Source: Sphingopyxis sp. JAI108 (lineage in GTDB: Bacteria; Pseudomonadota; Alphaproteobacteria; Sphingomonadales; Sphingomonadaceae). From it: a DNA stretch of 64,000 bases. Positions 63,297 to 64,000 of this stretch are shown here, in pieces (position 1 is the first letter of the stretch; every line of letters begins with the position of its first letter). The translations under genes and the position numbers were made by a program. The stretch covers positions 62,001 through 126,000 of the forward strand of contig NZ_JACCCJ010000004.1 of assembly GCF_013410105.1 (NCBI RefSeq), in the 5' to 3' direction. The notes beneath the pieces were generated by a model. It worked only from the letters and a program-made list of their open reading frames with translations. It did not search any database and was not told where the DNA came from.

Positions 63297-63541
63297 TGCG
63301 CGCGATCGGAACGCTGCTCATACTCTGTGTCGCGCTGGCCGTCGTGAAGATGGCGGTAGTAGGACTACTAATGATAGGCATTAGTATATTGGTTTGGGCA
63401 GCCTGTCAGCACCCCCGCGAGACTTTCGGCCTCCTAGCTTACGTCGCGCTCATGGGGCTTGTCAGCGCGCAACCGTGGGTTTGGGTCGCAATCGTAGGCT
63501 TGGTGGCTGTCACAGCTCAATTCGCTGAGAAAGCCGATTGA
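63296..63541 (+). CDS. Small hydrophobic membrane protein
   Basis: 81 aa; two to three closely spaced membrane helices (IGTLLILCVALAVVKMAVVGLLMIGISI, FGLLAYVALMGLV, VWVAIVGLVAVTAQF). Translationally coupled to paralogue B. No family recognised. Confidence 0.65.
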   Translation: MRAIGTLLILCVALAVVKMAVVGLLMIGISILVWAACQHPRETFGLLAYVALMGLVSAQPWVWVAIVGLVAVTAQFAEKAD

Positions 63542-63748
63542 CGCCTAATGCGATGGGAGTACTAGCGGCTCTCTGACATCGGCAAACAGGTCATTTCGAT
63601 TCGAAGACCTTCACCGTGTCGCCAACACTATCGCAATCAGCCTGAGACTTTCTCGGGCTTGGAGACTTGCGTGTGGGGCGACAGACTGGTTTGCCTCCCG
63701 CGTAAGTCGTCAATCTTCGGGCCACCATTGGCCTCCAAAGGACGATTT

Positions 63749-64000
63749 ATGATAAATCTTTTTCCTAACGACGAAGACTTCGCTGTCGCAGAACGCGCGC
63801 TTGACGACGGCGAAGACAGCTACATCAGTAGCAACTATTTCCAACATTATGTGGCCCTTGTCGCAGTTTGCGTGCGGCGTGGGCACCGTCAGGTTGCGGA
63901 CATTGTTGCGCGACTCTCGCCAATCGTGGGAGCGAAAAATGCCGTGCATATCCCATGGCTCATTGAAATCCTCTCCGGACCGGCATGCGACGTTCATCTA
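63749..64000 (+). CDS. Partial gene at right edge, unknown
   Basis: ATG 63749 with AAAGGAC nearby opens a frame of 84 codons that runs off the window without a stop. It reads NDEDFAVAERALDDGED..YFQHYVALVAVCVRRGHRQ, composition like a soluble helical protein. The opposite strand is also open (63710-63997) but has no better signal. No family recognised. Confidence 0.5.
   Translation, partial: MINLFPNDEDFAVAERALDDGEDSYISSNYFQHYVALVAVCVRRGHRQVADIVARLSPIVGAKNAVHIPWLIEILSGPACDVHL

Noticed and set aside
63710-63997. 95-codon minus-strand frame at the right edge
   Set aside because: The plus frame from 63749 has a ribosome-binding site and better composition; the minus frame was not preferred.
54879-64000. 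CRISPR array or prophage in the accessory region
   Set aside because: No regularly spaced repeats, integrase, terminase or structural phage genes were seen.

Overview
The window is high-GC DNA whose gene order and protein families point to a sphingomonad alphaproteobacterium (Sphingopyxis or a close relative). The signs are the rpsB-tsf-pyrH-frr-uppS-cdsA-dxr-rseP-bamA-skp-fabZ order, an alphaproteobacterial-type L31, a heme-PAS FixL, an Fnr with the FnrL-type cysteine spacing, and short inverted repeats of the kind common in this group. The genus is an inference; no rRNA is present.

Layout. (1) 1-7.1 kb is a sulfide/persulfide module. SQR, a DUF2892 membrane protein, a TolC-type outer-membrane channel and an ETHE1-type persulfide dioxygenase face right; an RND pump with its lipoprotein adaptor faces left. 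A tandem 16-bp repeat with a TAATATTA core covers the divergent control region, and the same core sits on the -10 of the dioxygenase promoter. (2) 7.2-18.4 kb is an oxygen/redox stress cluster: two tandem-domain universal stress proteins, a receiver-only regulator, an L,D-transpeptidase, an Fnr-type regulator, a DksA-like protein, an MgtC/DUF4010 membrane protein, a solo LuxR helix-turn-helix, FixJ, FixL, and an HdeD-like / SpoIIAA-like / GNAT operon. Several promoters share (T)[AC]CGTA motifs 50-80 nt before the start codon, possibly FixJ sites. (3) 18.6-26.1 kb holds a broken UBP-type zinc-finger gene, a sigma-54 promoter match, a PhaZ-like depolymerase, a second alpha/beta hydrolase, an MHS-type transporter, a DEAD-box helicase and glycerol kinase. 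(4) 26.1-42.7 kb is core metabolism: rpmE, envelope biogenesis genes, translation genes, pssA/psd, icd and a Kef-type antiporter. A small membrane-protein gene with a LexA-like box lies beside rpsB. (5) 42.7-54.8 kb has an M16 peptidase, a nitrilase, a NUDIX hydrolase, an autotransporter, a ferredoxin-reductase-like flavoprotein, and an amino-acid dehydrogenase coupled to an ACT-like small protein with a divergent Lrp regulator.

From tRNA-Thr (54.88 kb) to the right end is an accessory island with lower GC in places. It starts with a DUF262-DUF1524 protein (GmrSD/BrxU-like), then a compact two-gene unit of a DUF262-only protein and a HEPN protein joined by ATGA overlap. Next is a restriction-modification locus: a Vsr nuclease and an HNH nuclease whose start codons overlap head to head, a C5 methyltransferase converging on the HNH gene with a LexA-like box at its promoter, and an XRE regulator. 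Then come small uncharacterised genes, two of them diverged tandem paralogues with a terminator hairpin in front of each. The DUF262/HEPN pair next to the RM-Vsr locus is the best candidate for an under-described defence system.
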